From assembly GCF_005490785.1 (NCBI RefSeq), contig NZ_CP027295.1, forward strand, positions 1,674,001 through 1,738,000: 64,000 bases of DNA, read 5' to 3'. Source of the stretch: Brachybacterium sp. SGAir0954 (lineage in GTDB: Bacteria; Actinomycetota; Actinomycetes; Actinomycetales; Dermabacteraceae). The position numbers were made by a program, and so were the translations under genes. Positions 14,657 through 24,021 of this stretch are shown piece by piece. Each line of letters starts with the position of its first letter. Position 1 is the stretch's first letter. The notes below the pieces were generated by a model. The model was not told the origin of the DNA, did not search any database, and was given only the letters and a program-made list of their open reading frames with translations.

Positions 14657-16321
14657 ATGACCGCCACCCTCGTCGCCCATGGCCTCTCCGGCGGCCACGG
14701 CCACCGGGTCCTGTTCGAGGACCTGGACCTCACCGTCGCACCGGGCGACGTGATCGGGGTGGTCGGCGCGAACGGGGCCGGCAAGTCCACCCTGCTGCGC
14801 CTGCTCGCCGGCGAGACCGCGCCGATGGCCGGCCGCGTGACCCTGAATCCCGGCGACGCCTTCGTCGGCCACCTCCCGCAGGAGCACGAGCGCGTCGAAG
14901 GCGAGAGCATCGCCGCCTACATCGCGCGCCGCACCGGCTGCGCCGAGGCGACCGCCCGCCACGACGCGGCCGCCGCCGCGCTCGCCGCGCCCGCCCCCGC
15001 CCGGGGCGGCCCGGACCCGGCCGACGTGTACGCCGCGGCCCTGGACCACTGGCTCGCGACGGGCGCCGCGGACCTCGAGGAGCGCATCCCGCCGATGCTC
15101 GCGGACCTCGGCCTCGCGCTCGGCCCCGAGGACGCCCGGCGCACGATGATGACCTCCCTCTCCGGCGGGCAGGCCGCCCGGGTGGGCCTCGCGGCGCTGC
15201 TGCTCTCCCGCTTCGACCTCGTGCTGCTCGACGAGCCCACGAACGACCTCGACCTCGACGGACTCGCCCGGCTCGAGACCTTCGTCCAGGGCCTGCGCGG
15301 CGGCGCCGTGCTCGTGAGCCACGACCGCGAGTTCCTCTCCCGCTGCGTCACCACCGTGCTCGAGCTCGACCTCGCCCAGCACAGCAACCGCGTCTACGGC
15401 GGCGGCTACGACGCCTTCCTCGAGGAGCGCGCGACCGTGCGCCGCCACGCCCGCGAGAGGTACGAGGAGTACGCCGCGACCAAGGCGGATCTCGTCTCCC
15501 GCGCCCGCACCCAGCGCGAATGGTCCAGCCAGGGCGTGCGCAACGCGATGCGGAAGTCCCCGGACAACGACAAGGTGCGCCGCCGCGCGCAGTCCGAGTC
15601 GAGCGAGAAGCAGGCCCAGAAGGTGCGCCAGATGGAGAGCCGCATCAGCCGCCTCGAGGAGGTCGAGGAGCCGCGCAAGGAATGGCGGCTCGAGATGAGC
15701 ATCGGCGCCGCGCCCCGCTCGAGCACCGTCGTCGCGACGCTCTCCGGGGCCGTGGTGCGCCAGGGCGAGTTCACCCTGGGACCCGTCTCCCTGCAGGTGA
15801 ACGCGGGGGAGCGGATCGGGATCAGCGGCCCCAACGGCGCTGGGAAGTCGACCCTGCTGCGCGTGCTGCTGGGCCGCCGCACCCCCGACGAGGGCAGCGC
15901 GAGCCTCGGCACCAGCGTGCAGATCGGCGAGATCGACCAGGCCCGCTCGCTGCTCGCGGGCGCCGTGCCGCTCGCGGAGGCCTTCGGCGCGCAGGTCCCC
16001 GAGATGACCCCGGCGGAGGTGCGCACCCTGCTCGCGAAGTTCGGCCTGCGCGCGGACCACGTGGGCCGCGGCATGGACGAGCTCTCCCCGGGGGAGCGCA
16101 CCCGCGCGGGCCTCGCCCTGCTGCAGGCGCGCGGCGTGAACCTGCTCGTGCTCGACGAGCCGACGAACCACCTGGACCTCCCGGCCATCGAGCAGCTCGA
16201 GCAGGCGATCGACGCCTACGACGGCACGCTCGTGCTCGTCACCCATGACCGCCGGATGATCGAGGCGGTCCGGATCGACCGCCGCTGGCAGGTCGATGGC
16301 GGGCGGGTCACCGAGCGCTGA
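14657..16321 (+). CDS. ABC-F family ATPase (ribosome-associated)
   Basis: A 554-residue soluble protein with two ATP-binding cassettes and no membrane domain. Cassette 1: Walker A GANGAGKST (about 35), signature LSGGQAAR, Walker B LVLLDEPTNDLD. Cassette 2: Walker A GPNGAGKST (about 393), signature LSPGERTR, Walker B LLVLDEPTNHLD. The linker between them (about 265-345) is highly charged and helical, the part that reaches the tRNA site on the ribosome in ABC-F factors. It could be a housekeeping translation factor or an antibiotic-resistance ABC-F; the sequence does not decide. ATG 14657 follows GGGAGGA. Confidence 0.9.
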   Translation: MTATLVAHGLSGGHGHRVLFEDLDLTVAPGDVIGVVGANGAGKSTLLRLLAGETAPMAGRVTLNPGDAFVGHLPQEHERVEGESIAAYIARRTGCAEATARHDAAAAALAAPAPARGGPDPADVYAAALDHWLATGAADLEERIPPMLADLGLALGPEDARRTMMTSLSGGQAARVGLAALLLSRFDLVLLDEPTNDLDLDGLARLETFVQGLRGGAVLVSHDREFLSRCVTTVLELDLAQHSNRVYGGGYDAFLEERATVRRHARERYEEYAATKADLVSRARTQREWSSQGVRNAMRKSPDNDKVRRRAQSESSEKQAQKVRQMESRISRLEEVEEPRKEWRLEMSIGAAPRSSTVVATLSGAVVRQGEFTLGPVSLQVNAGERIGISGPNGAGKSTLLRVLLGRRTPDEGSASLGTSVQIGEIDQARSLLAGAVPLAEAFGAQVPEMTPAEVRTLLAKFGLRADHVGRGMDELSPGERTRAGLALLQARGVNLLVLDEPTNHLDLPAIEQLEQAIDAYDGTLVLVTHDRRMIEAVRIDRRWQVDGGRVTER

Positions 16322-16364
16322 GCCGCCCGCGCCCTCCTGTCCCAGCCTCCGGCGGGAGACCCCG

Positions 16365-17207
16365 TCAGAGGTTGATCGTCACGTCCCCGCTCTTCTCGAG
16401 CTCGTCGGCGATGCTCTGCGCGGCCTCGCCCTCCTCCTGGGCCTTCACCTGCTGGGCGAGCTGGTCCTTGACGTCCTCGAACGCCGGGGTCTGCGCCTGC
16501 TCGCCGCCGGACTCGCTCGTCTGGGCGGCCGCCTGCTCCTGCTGCTGCACCATCTGGTCGTAGGCGGTCTTCAGCTCCTCGTCCGTCGGATCGCCGATCC
16601 CGGCCTTCTTGTCGATGAAGGTCGTGATCGTGAACTGCTTCGCGGCCTCGCTGCGGATCTGCTCCTCGTCCATGCCCTGCTGCTCGAGCGCCTTCACGAC
16701 CTCGTCGGCGGAGGTCATGCCGTTCTGCGCGCCGATCTGCTCCAGCGTCGCATCGATGTCGTCGTCGCTCGCCTCGATGCCGGCGTCCTCCGCACCCTGC
16801 TGGAGCAGGAGGTTGTCCACGAGCCGCTGGGCGACCTGCTGCTTCAGCTGGTCCTCGTCCACGGACTGGCCGGTGCTCTGCTGCTGCATCGCGGCCTGCT
16901 CGTACTGCTGCTCGAAGGAGGTCGAGAAGTCCTCCTTCGAGATCGTCTCCCCGTTGACCTCCGCGACCGGGTCGGGGACGTCGGAGAGGTCCGGCGCGGC
17001 GCCCTGGGCGCCGCCGCCGTCGGACGCCTGCTGCTGGCTCTGCTGCTGGCCGCCGGCGTCGCTCGCTCCGCCGGCGTCGGAGGCGCCGGAGGAGTCGGAC
17101 TGCTGGGTGCAGCCGGTGATCGCCACCGCGGCGGCGAGGGAGACGGCGGCGAGGGTCCGTCGCAGGGCGACGGTCCGGGGGAGCTTCGGGGTGGTGCGGG
17201 ACGTCAT
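16365..17207 (-). CDS. SurA-N-domain lipoprotein (putative extracytoplasmic chaperone)
   Basis: A 280-residue exported lipoprotein. The signal peptide ends in lipobox AVAITGC (Cys about residue 34). A Gln/Ser/Gly/Asp-rich spacer precedes a SurA-like N-terminal domain: DPVAEVNGETISKEDFSTSF, then long Gln-rich helices (about 110-270). No parvulin prolyl-isomerase core follows, so it likely acts as a holdase for exported proteins rather than an isomerase. ATG 17207 is preceded by GGAGG. It converges on the ABC-F gene with 43 bases between stops. Confidence 0.82.
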   Translation of the reverse strand: MTSRTTPKLPRTVALRRTLAAVSLAAAVAITGCTQQSDSSGASDAGGASDAGGQQQSQQQASDGGGAQGAAPDLSDVPDPVAEVNGETISKEDFSTSFEQQYEQAAMQQQSTGQSVDEDQLKQQVAQRLVDNLLLQQGAEDAGIEASDDDIDATLEQIGAQNGMTSADEVVKALEQQGMDEEQIRSEAAKQFTITTFIDKKAGIGDPTDEELKTAYDQMVQQQEQAAAQTSESGGEQAQTPAFEDVKDQLAQQVKAQEEGEAAQSIADELEKSGDVTINL

Positions 17208-17444
17208 GGTGCTGGCCTCCTGGGAGGGGAGTCGGCGGGATGCGGCGGGCGACGCTACCGCAGGCGTCTCACCACGGCGGTGAGGAAGCGTCCAGGCTCC
17301 GGTCAGGCCGGGCATTCCGGTGTGCGACGGCCGATGACGGACACCTGTCCGGATATCCCGGGGAGCCGCTGCGGTGCTGGGCAGGGGAGTGCCGAGCGGG
17401 TGGATGCCGGCTGGAGTGAATCACGTCTCCTCGCCCGGACGCGA

Positions 17445-17479
17445 GACGCCCGGCACCCCTCGCGGGGGTGCCGGGCGTC
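17445..17479 (-). terminator. Hairpin terminator after betA
   Basis: GACGCCCGGCACCCC (17445-17459) pairs perfectly over 15 bases with 17465-17479 across a 5-base loop. It lies 13 bases beyond the betA stop in the direction of transcription and ends the bet operon. Confidence 0.75.
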
Positions 17480-17492
17480 CTCGTTGGTCGGC

Positions 17493-19085
17493 TCAGGCGT
17501 CGAGGTCGGCGCGCAGCAGGTCCGCCGCGCGCTCGCCGATGAGCATCGTCGTGATGTTGGGGTTCACGGCGACCAGCTGCGGCATGACCGAGCCGTCCAC
17601 CACGCGCAGCCCCTGCACGCCCTTGACGCGAAGCTGCGGGTCCAGCGGCGAGTCCGGGTCGTCGACCGCGCCCATCCGCACGGTGCCCGCGGGGTGGTAG
17701 ACGGTGTTGTGGGTCCGGGAGACGTAGTCGGCGATCTCCTCGTCCGTCTGCACGTCCTCCCCGGGGAACAGCTCCCGGCCGCGGAAGCCGTCCATGGCGC
17801 TCTGCGCGACGATCTCCCGTGCCCGGCGGATGCCGGCGAGGGCGACCCGCATGTCGTGGCCGTCCTCGTCGGTGAAGTAGCGCGGGTCCACCTTCGGCTT
17901 GTCGCGGTAGTCGATCGTGCGCAGCCGCACCGTGCCCCGCGAGCGGGCGTGGGTGATGTTCGGGGTCAGCGCGAAGGACTCCGGCGAGGTGGGGTAGCCC
18001 TGGCGGCGGGTGTGCATGTCGAAGGGCACCGAGCCGTAGTGCATCATCAGGTCCGGCAGGTCCAGGCCCTCCTCGGTGGCGGCGAAGATGCCGATCTCCC
18101 ACCACTGGGTGGTGTCGCGGGTCATCTTCTGCGTCGACTCCCACGAGATGACGGCCTCGGGGTGGTCCTGGAGGTGGGAGCCGACGCCGGGGGAGTCGAC
18201 GCGCACGTCGATCCCGACCTCGCGCAGGTGATCGGCGGGGCCGATGCCGGAGAGCATGAGCAGCTTCGGCGAGTCGATCGCGCCGGCGGAGAGGATCACC
18301 TCGCGGCGGGCCCGCAGCACCGAGGAGCGGTCGAAGGCGTTGTCGATGTACTCCACGCCCGTCGCGCGCTGCTCCTCGTCGAAGAGCACCCGCATGACCT
18401 GGTGGCCGGTGAGCACGTGGAGGTTCTCGCGCTCGAGCACGGGGTGCAGGTAGGAGACCGAGGAGGAGGACCGGGTCCCGTCCTCGCGGCGGTTCACCTG
18501 GAACCAGCTCGCGCCGTCGACGACCGTCTCGAAGTCGTTGAAACGCGCCCGGGGGATGCCCGCCTGCTCGCACGCCTCGAGCAGGGCGATCCCGACCGGG
18601 TCCTCCGCCGGGGCGTCCATGAGGTGCACGGGGCCGTCGGTGCCGTGGCCGGGACCGGTGCGGTCCTTGTTCGTCTCGAGCCGCTCGATGAGGGGATGGA
18701 TCGTCGCGGCGTTCCACCCCTCCGCGCCCAGGCTCTCCCAGAGGTCCATGTCCTCCGCCGGCGGGTGGAAGGCGATGCACGAGTTGTGGGAGGAGCAGCC
18801 GCCGAGGACCTTCGCGCGGGCGTGGCGCATGAAGGAGTTGCCGTTCTCCTGCGGCTCGATGGGGTAGTCCCAGTCGAGGCCGGACTCGAGAAGCTCGGGC
18901 CAGCGCTTCAGCTGCAGGACCTCGTCGTGCTCGCGGTCGTCGGGGCCGGCCTCGAGCAGCGCCACCTGGAGCTGCGGGTCCTCGCTCAGGCGGGATGCGA
19001 CGACGGCGCCGGCGGAGCCTCCGCCCACGATGATGTAGTCGTACTCGGCGATCGGGTTCTCGGACGTCAGGGGCTGATCGGTCAT
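17493..19085 (-). CDS. betA: Choline dehydrogenase / GMC-family oxidoreductase
   Basis: A 530-residue flavoenzyme oxidising choline to betaine aldehyde. The FAD-binding fold begins YDYIIVGGGSAGAVVASRLSE (about residue 15); GMC signatures are KVLGGCSSHNS and GAIDSPKLLMLSGIGP; the C-terminal active-site region is HTVYHPAGTVRMG and VAVNPNITTMLIGERAAD. The His in TVYHPAGT and the Asn in NPN are the expected catalytic pair. It is third in the betT-betB-betA order, 29 bases after betB. Without assays, an oxidase or an alternative alcohol substrate cannot be excluded, but the neighbours favour choline. Confidence 0.88.
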   Translation of the reverse strand: MTDQPLTSENPIAEYDYIIVGGGSAGAVVASRLSEDPQLQVALLEAGPDDREHDEVLQLKRWPELLESGLDWDYPIEPQENGNSFMRHARAKVLGGCSSHNSCIAFHPPAEDMDLWESLGAEGWNAATIHPLIERLETNKDRTGPGHGTDGPVHLMDAPAEDPVGIALLEACEQAGIPRARFNDFETVVDGASWFQVNRREDGTRSSSSVSYLHPVLERENLHVLTGHQVMRVLFDEEQRATGVEYIDNAFDRSSVLRARREVILSAGAIDSPKLLMLSGIGPADHLREVGIDVRVDSPGVGSHLQDHPEAVISWESTQKMTRDTTQWWEIGIFAATEEGLDLPDLMMHYGSVPFDMHTRRQGYPTSPESFALTPNITHARSRGTVRLRTIDYRDKPKVDPRYFTDEDGHDMRVALAGIRRAREIVAQSAMDGFRGRELFPGEDVQTDEEIADYVSRTHNTVYHPAGTVRMGAVDDPDSPLDPQLRVKGVQGLRVVDGSVMPQLVAVNPNITTMLIGERAADLLRADLDA

Positions 19086-19114
19086 GTGTCCTGCTTCCTG
19101 TCGGGAGGGTCGGG

Positions 19115-20599
19115 TCAGTGCGTGCGGGGGAACCAGCCGGAGACGGCGGGCTCGGTGTTCTCGTAGATGTGCTTGGCCTCGGTGTACTCCTCGAGGCCGC
19201 TCGCGCCGAGCTCGCGCCCCACGCCGGACATCTTGAAGCCGCCCCACTCCGCCTGCGGGAGGTAGGGGTGGTAGTCGTTGATCCAGATGGTGCCGTGGCG
19301 CAGGCGGCGGGAGACGCGGTGCGCGGTGCCGCGGTCGGAGGTCCACACGGCGCCGGCGAGCCCGTACTCGGTGTGGTTCGCGATCGCGATCGCCTCCTCC
19401 TCGGTGGAGAAGGTCTCGACCGTGATGACGGGGCCGAAGCCCTCCTCGATCACGGCGGGGTTCTCGGCGTCGCAGCGGTCCAGCACGGTCGGGGCGAAGA
19501 AGAAGCCCGCCTCGTGCTCGGGGCCGCCGCGATGGCCGCCCGTGCGCAGCCGGGCGCCGGCCTCGACGCCGCGGCGCACGTGCTCGGTGACCTTCTCGAG
19601 GTGCGCGGCGGAGATCAGCGGGCCGGTCTGCGCGGCGTCGTCGAAGGGACCGCCCATGACGATCCCCTCGGCGCGGGCCACGAGGTCGTCGACGAAGCGC
19701 TCCGCGATCGAGTCCTGCACGATCAGGCGGGCACCCGCGGAGCACACGAGCCCCGAGTCGAGGAATCCCGCGTTCAGGGCGTTGTCGAGGGCGGCCTCGT
19801 AGTCGGCGTCGGCGAAGACGACGTTGGGGTTCTTGCCGCCCAGCTCGAGGGCCACCTTCTTGATGCCGGTCGCCGCGGTCTCCGCGATCCGGCGTCCCGT
19901 GACGAGCCCGCCGGTGAAGGAGACGAGGTCCACGTCCGGGTGGGTGGAGAGCGGCGCACCGACCTCGGCCCCGTCGCCGAGGACGAGGTTGCCGACGCCG
20001 GCGGGAAGGCCGAGGCCGTCGAGCACGTCCAGGAGCAGGATCGAGGTGTGCGGGGTCAGCTCGGCGGGCTTGAGGACGAAGGAGTTCCCGGTCGCGAGGG
20101 CCGGCGCGACCTTCCACGCGGCCTGCAGCAGCGGGAAGTTCCAGGGCGTGATCATGCCGCACACGCCCACGGGCTCGCGCACCACGCGGGAGAGCACCGT
20201 CGGGTCGCCCGCGTCGACGAGCCGGCCTGGGTGCTGGTCCGCGATCTTCCCGAAGTAGCGGAAGCAGGCGGCGATGTCGTCCATGTCGATGCGGGCCTCG
20301 ACGAGGCGCTTGCCCGTGTCCAGGGCCTCCGCGCGGGCGAACTCCTCCTTGCGCTCCACGAGCGCGGCCGCGACCGCGAGCAGGAGGTCGCCGCGCTCGG
20401 CGGCGGGGACGTCGGCCCAGACCCGGGACTCGAAGGAGCGCTTGGCGGCGGCGATCGCCCGCTCGGTGTCTGCGGCGGTCGCCTCGGAGACCACACCCAC
20501 CTCGGTGCCGTCGGCCGGGCAGGTGATCGTGCGGGTGCCGCCCGCCGCGGCGGCGCTCCAGGCGCCGTCGATGTACAGGGTGGTGATGTCGGTGCTCAT
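19115..20599 (-). CDS. betB: Betaine-aldehyde dehydrogenase
   Basis: A 494-residue NAD(P)-dependent aldehyde dehydrogenase making glycine betaine. Seen: ITPWNFPLLQAAWKVAPAL, KPAELTPHTS, cofactor motif FTGGLVTGRRI, catalytic Glu in LELGGKNPNV (about 253) and catalytic Cys in DSGLVCSAGARL (about 287), plus closing GPVITVETFS and GVGRELGASGLEEYTEAK. The ATG overlaps the betT stop by 4 bases, so uptake and oxidation are translationally linked. Confidence 0.9.
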   Translation of the reverse strand: MSTDITTLYIDGAWSAAAAGGTRTITCPADGTEVGVVSEATAADTERAIAAAKRSFESRVWADVPAAERGDLLLAVAAALVERKEEFARAEALDTGKRLVEARIDMDDIAACFRYFGKIADQHPGRLVDAGDPTVLSRVVREPVGVCGMITPWNFPLLQAAWKVAPALATGNSFVLKPAELTPHTSILLLDVLDGLGLPAGVGNLVLGDGAEVGAPLSTHPDVDLVSFTGGLVTGRRIAETAATGIKKVALELGGKNPNVVFADADYEAALDNALNAGFLDSGLVCSAGARLIVQDSIAERFVDDLVARAEGIVMGGPFDDAAQTGPLISAAHLEKVTEHVRRGVEAGARLRTGGHRGGPEHEAGFFFAPTVLDRCDAENPAVIEEGFGPVITVETFSTEEEAIAIANHTEYGLAGAVWTSDRGTAHRVSRRLRHGTIWINDYHPYLPQAEWGGFKMSGVGRELGASGLEEYTEAKHIYENTEPAVSGWFPRTH

Positions 20600-22776
20600 G
20601 ACTCTCCTCGGGTCGGGGTGGTCTCTGCAGGGAGCGGGACGCCGGCGTCGTCCCATTCCTCGGGGACGACGGCCGAGACCGCGCCGGTCGCGGTGCCGAG
20701 GTCCCCGCTCATGGTCAGGTAGGTGAGATGGGCGTCGTAGGCGTCGAGGACGTCGGCGATGACCTGATCCTTCGTGGTGCCCATGATGTCGCGGCCGCGG
20801 GAACCGAGGATCGAGAAGATCTCGATCCGGTAGAAGGTGTCCCGCACCGCGGAGATGTTCGCCGCGAAGCTCGGGACCGCGTAGGCGACGGGGTAGGCCT
20901 GGTACTTGAAGTCCTCGCCCTCCGGGAAGGAGACCACGAGGTCCACGTACGGGATGCCGCTGTCGGGGTGGACGCCGCGGTGACAGGCGACCTCCGCGCC
21001 CAGGTCCCGCAGCTCGGAGGCGACCTCCTCCACCGCGGGCGCGGCGACGTCGTCGACGAAGGCGGTCGCCTGGGCGGCGTCCGCATAGCTCATGCGGTGG
21101 CGCAGGCGCTGGCGCCAGGAGACCTTCTCCCCGCCCTCGCGGACCCGGCTGGTGAGCAGCGAGGGCAGCGCCGCGCGGCGCGAGTCGAGGTTCGCGCGCT
21201 CGGTGCGCAGCACCTTCCAGAGGCTGAACATGACGAGGTAGATGAGCACGGAGAGCGGCAGCCCCACGACGACCGTCGCCGCCTGCAGCGTGTACACGCC
21301 GTTGATGAACAGCATCACGACCGTGAGGGCGCCCGTGATGACCGCCCAGACGACACGCAGCCACGGCGGGCCGTCGGCGTCGGACACCGAGGCCTTCGAG
21401 GTCATGTTCGCCATCACGAGCGAGCCGGAGTCCGCGGAGGTGACGTAGAAGAACAGGCCGGTGAGCAGCGCGAGGGACATCGTGAAGATCGCCCCCGGGT
21501 ACTGCTCGAGCAGCAGGAAGAACCCGGCCTCCGGCTGGTTCGCCGCGGTGTCCAGGAACGTCGGGTCGTCGAAGAAGCTCATCGCCGCGTTCCCGAAGAT
21601 CGAGACCCACAGGAGGATGAAGGAGAACGGGATCAGCAGGACCCCGACCACGAACTGGCGCAGGGTGCGGCCGCGGGAGATGCGCGCGAGGAACAGGCTC
21701 ACGAAGGGCGCCCAGGCGATCCACCAGGCCCAGAAGAACAGGGTCCAGTCCGCCATCCACTGATCCGCCGGGTACCCCTCGGCGGCCGCCCCGTCCGTGT
21801 AGGCCATCGTGTTCATGAGCATCCCCGGGAAGCGGGAGAAGAAGTCGCCGATGTTCTGCACGAGCGCGTCGAGCAGGCGGTGCGTGTTCCCGGAGATCAG
21901 CACCCACAGCATGAGCACGATCGCGAGCAGCACGTTGAGCTCGGAGAGCCGCCGGATGCCCTTGTCCACGCCGGTCACGGTCGAGGCGATCGTGATGAAC
22001 ACGGCGAGCGCCATGAGCGCGATCTGCACGGCGAGCGAGCTGGGGATCCCGAACAGCGCGGTGAGGCCCGAGTTGAGGAAGACGACGCCGATGCCGAGGG
22101 AGACGGAGATGCCGAAGATCGTGCCGATCGTCGCGCCGATCTCCGCGGTGTGGCCGACGGCCCCGTGGATGCGGCGGCCGAAGATCGGCGCGAGCGCCGA
22201 GCGGATGCTGAGCGGCAGGTGGTAGCGGTAGGCGAAGAGGCCGAAGGCCATGCCCATGAGCGCGTACATCGCCCAGCCGGGGATGCCGTAGTGGAAGATC
22301 GTCCAGATCGGCGCCATCCGTGCGGCCTCGTCGGAGCCGACGGGGGCCTCCGGCGGGGTGAGCACGTTCGTGGCCGGGCCGGAGATCCCGAAGAACATGA
22401 GGTCCACGCCGATCCCGGCGGCGAAGAGCATCGCCGCCCAGGTGAACATGTTGAACCGCGGGCGCGAATGGTCGGGGCCCATGCGGGTCTCACCCACCCG
22501 CGAGAACGCGACGACGAGCACGAACACGACGACCACCGCGGCGGTGAGCACGTAGTACCAGCCGAAGTGCGTCGCGATCCAGCCCATCGCCCCGAAGATC
22601 GCGGTCGCCGCGGCGTCGGGCTGCAGCGCCGCCCAGGCGACGAACGCGACGATGATGACCGAGGTCCCCAGGAACACGGGCCAGTTGACGGGGGAGCGGG
22701 TGGTGGCGGGCTCGTCGCCCCCGCCTCCGGATGCTCGTGTCGACGCGGGCGGTGGGCTCTCGGCTGCTCCGGTCAT
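20596..22776 (-). CDS. betT: BCCT-family choline/betaine transporter
   Basis: A 726-residue sodium- or proton-coupled transporter with 12 predicted membrane helices. The BCCT signature around the substrate site, FFWAWWIAWAPFVSLFLARISRGRTLRQFV, is complete (about residues 355-385). About 205 residues follow the last helix as a hydrophilic C-terminal domain (from RTERANLDSRR), characteristic of BetT-type proteins, where such tails are involved in osmotic regulation. It heads an operon with betB and betA. A TTGACA promoter element sits upstream; no BetI or GbsR regulator gene is adjacent. Confidence 0.92.
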   Translation of the reverse strand: MTGAAESPPPASTRASGGGGDEPATTRSPVNWPVFLGTSVIIVAFVAWAALQPDAAATAIFGAMGWIATHFGWYYVLTAAVVVVFVLVVAFSRVGETRMGPDHSRPRFNMFTWAAMLFAAGIGVDLMFFGISGPATNVLTPPEAPVGSDEAARMAPIWTIFHYGIPGWAMYALMGMAFGLFAYRYHLPLSIRSALAPIFGRRIHGAVGHTAEIGATIGTIFGISVSLGIGVVFLNSGLTALFGIPSSLAVQIALMALAVFITIASTVTGVDKGIRRLSELNVLLAIVLMLWVLISGNTHRLLDALVQNIGDFFSRFPGMLMNTMAYTDGAAAEGYPADQWMADWTLFFWAWWIAWAPFVSLFLARISRGRTLRQFVVGVLLIPFSFILLWVSIFGNAAMSFFDDPTFLDTAANQPEAGFFLLLEQYPGAIFTMSLALLTGLFFYVTSADSGSLVMANMTSKASVSDADGPPWLRVVWAVITGALTVVMLFINGVYTLQAATVVVGLPLSVLIYLVMFSLWKVLRTERANLDSRRAALPSLLTSRVREGGEKVSWRQRLRHRMSYADAAQATAFVDDVAAPAVEEVASELRDLGAEVACHRGVHPDSGIPYVDLVVSFPEGEDFKYQAYPVAYAVPSFAANISAVRDTFYRIEIFSILGSRGRDIMGTTKDQVIADVLDAYDAHLTYLTMSGDLGTATGAVSAVVPEEWDDAGVPLPAETTPTRGES

Positions 22777-22906
22777 GGGGGCCTCTCGGTCGGCGGGCGC
22801 GAGTCGGACGCCCGGAGGCAGGGCCTCCCGGGTCCGTGCGCGGGGACGGTGCCGGCGTCGCCCTGCCCTCCAGCGGATCGCGAGGGCGCGGCGTCGCGGC
22901 CCCTTG

Positions 22907-22937
22907 ACCATAGGGGGACGCTCCGGCGACCTGTCAA
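22907..22937 (-). promoter_or_regulatory. Promoter candidate for the bet operon
   Basis: On the minus strand a consensus -35 TTGACA (22932-22937) is followed after 19 bases by TATGGT (22907-22912). The spacing is 1-2 bases long, so activity may be low or need an activator. The leader to the betT ATG would be about 125 bases. Confidence 0.45.
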
Positions 22938-23053
22938 CCGGCTGGTCGGCTCTCCGTCGAGGGCATGTCGCCGGCATCGTCGCAGGTCATGGCGGCGACT
23001 CGGGTGCGGGTGCCGTCGGTCGTCCGACGTGACCGGCCTCATGCAGGACGCGG

Positions 23054-23099
23054 ACGAGGCCCGTCGGCCCCGGTCATGCGCGGGGTCGACGGGCCTCGT
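23054..23099 (-). terminator. 19-bp stem terminator after the isomerase gene
   Basis: ACGAGGCCCGTCG (23054-23066) pairs with 23087-23099, and the stem continues inward through a G-T pair and CCCCG/CGGGG to an 8-base loop. It follows the sugar isomerase stop by 28 bases in its reading direction. Confidence 0.7.
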
Positions 23100-23126
23100 G
23101 GAGGTGCGGCCCGGGGCCGCGCGGGA

Positions 23127-23975
23127 TCAGTAGCCGATCGAGCGCAGGTATTCGCGGGACTCGCGGATGCAGTCGATCGGATCGCGGCCGTAGGTGTCGT
23201 CCTGCTCGATGAGGAAGTACTCCGCGCCGGCGGCCTCCGCGGCAGGCAGCAGCTCGGGCCAGTTCATGTTGCCCTGGCCCACCTCCGCGAACTGGGCGAG
23301 TCCGAGGAAGACGTCGTAGAAGTCCTTGCCCTCGAGCTCCTTCGCCTCGAACTTCGCGTAGACCTCCGCGGGCAGCGGGGCGATGCGGAAGTCCTTCACG
23401 TGGATGAGCTTGCAGGCGCCGGTGTACGCCTTGAGCATGTCCAGCGGCGCCATGCCGCCGCGCTGCACCCAGTGGAGGTCCACCTCGAACAGCAGCGACG
23501 GCGCGACACGGCGCACGATGTCGAAGATGCGCTCGCCGTCGAACCGGATGAGGTCCACGTGGTGGTTGTGGTAGCAGAGCGTCACACCCTGCTCCGCGAG
23601 CCGGGCCGCGTACGGCTCGACCTCCGCGGCCCACGCCTCGCAGGCCTCCTTCGAGACCATCGCGGAGAACGGCATCATGCCGATCCGCAGGTAGCGCGAC
23701 CCCGTCCGGCGGCAGGCGTCGACGGCGCGGTCGAACTCGGTCTCGAGCGCGAAGCCGTTGCCGCCGGGCGCGATCGAGGCGCTCATGGCGGCGGTCTCCA
23801 CGCCGAGCTCCTCCTTGCCGCGCACGAGGTCGTCGATGAGCTCGTCGGTCATCGTGACCTGCGAGACCTCGACGGCCGTGATGTCGAGGTCGTGCACCTG
23901 GCGCAGCACCTCGAACATCCCCTTCTCGTTGATCCGGTCCTTGAGCATCATCAGCTGCAGTCCGAGCACAGGCAT
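23127..23975 (-). CDS. Sugar phosphate isomerase/epimerase (xylose-isomerase-like TIM barrel)
   Basis: A 282-residue AP-endonuclease-2-type TIM barrel. Expected metal-ligand strands are seen: VEVSQVTM, TLCYHNHHVDL (about 150), LLFEVDLHWVQRGG (about 178), KLIHVKDF (about 205) and YFLIEQDDTYG (about 258). Such proteins isomerise or epimerise keto-sugars or inositol derivatives. It follows the Gfo/Idh/MocA gene after 46 bases with a strong GAAGGAGAG ribosome binding site, so the two probably act in one catabolic route (inositol- or glucoside-type oxidation). The exact substrate is not deducible. Confidence 0.85.
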   Translation of the reverse strand: MPVLGLQLMMLKDRINEKGMFEVLRQVHDLDITAVEVSQVTMTDELIDDLVRGKEELGVETAAMSASIAPGGNGFALETEFDRAVDACRRTGSRYLRIGMMPFSAMVSKEACEAWAAEVEPYAARLAEQGVTLCYHNHHVDLIRFDGERIFDIVRRVAPSLLFEVDLHWVQRGGMAPLDMLKAYTGACKLIHVKDFRIAPLPAEVYAKFEAKELEGKDFYDVFLGLAQFAEVGQGNMNWPELLPAAEAAGAEYFLIEQDDTYGRDPIDCIRESREYLRSIGY

Positions 23976-24021
23976 GGTTCTCTCCTTCGAGCGGTGTGGG
24001 GGAGCGGTGGCGGGGCGGCGG

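Noticed and set aside
16365-17207. Full SurA/PrsA prolyl isomerase
   Set aside because: Only the N-terminal chaperone-type domain is seen; no parvulin core with its conserved GG(D/E)LG or F-x-x-A-A motifs.
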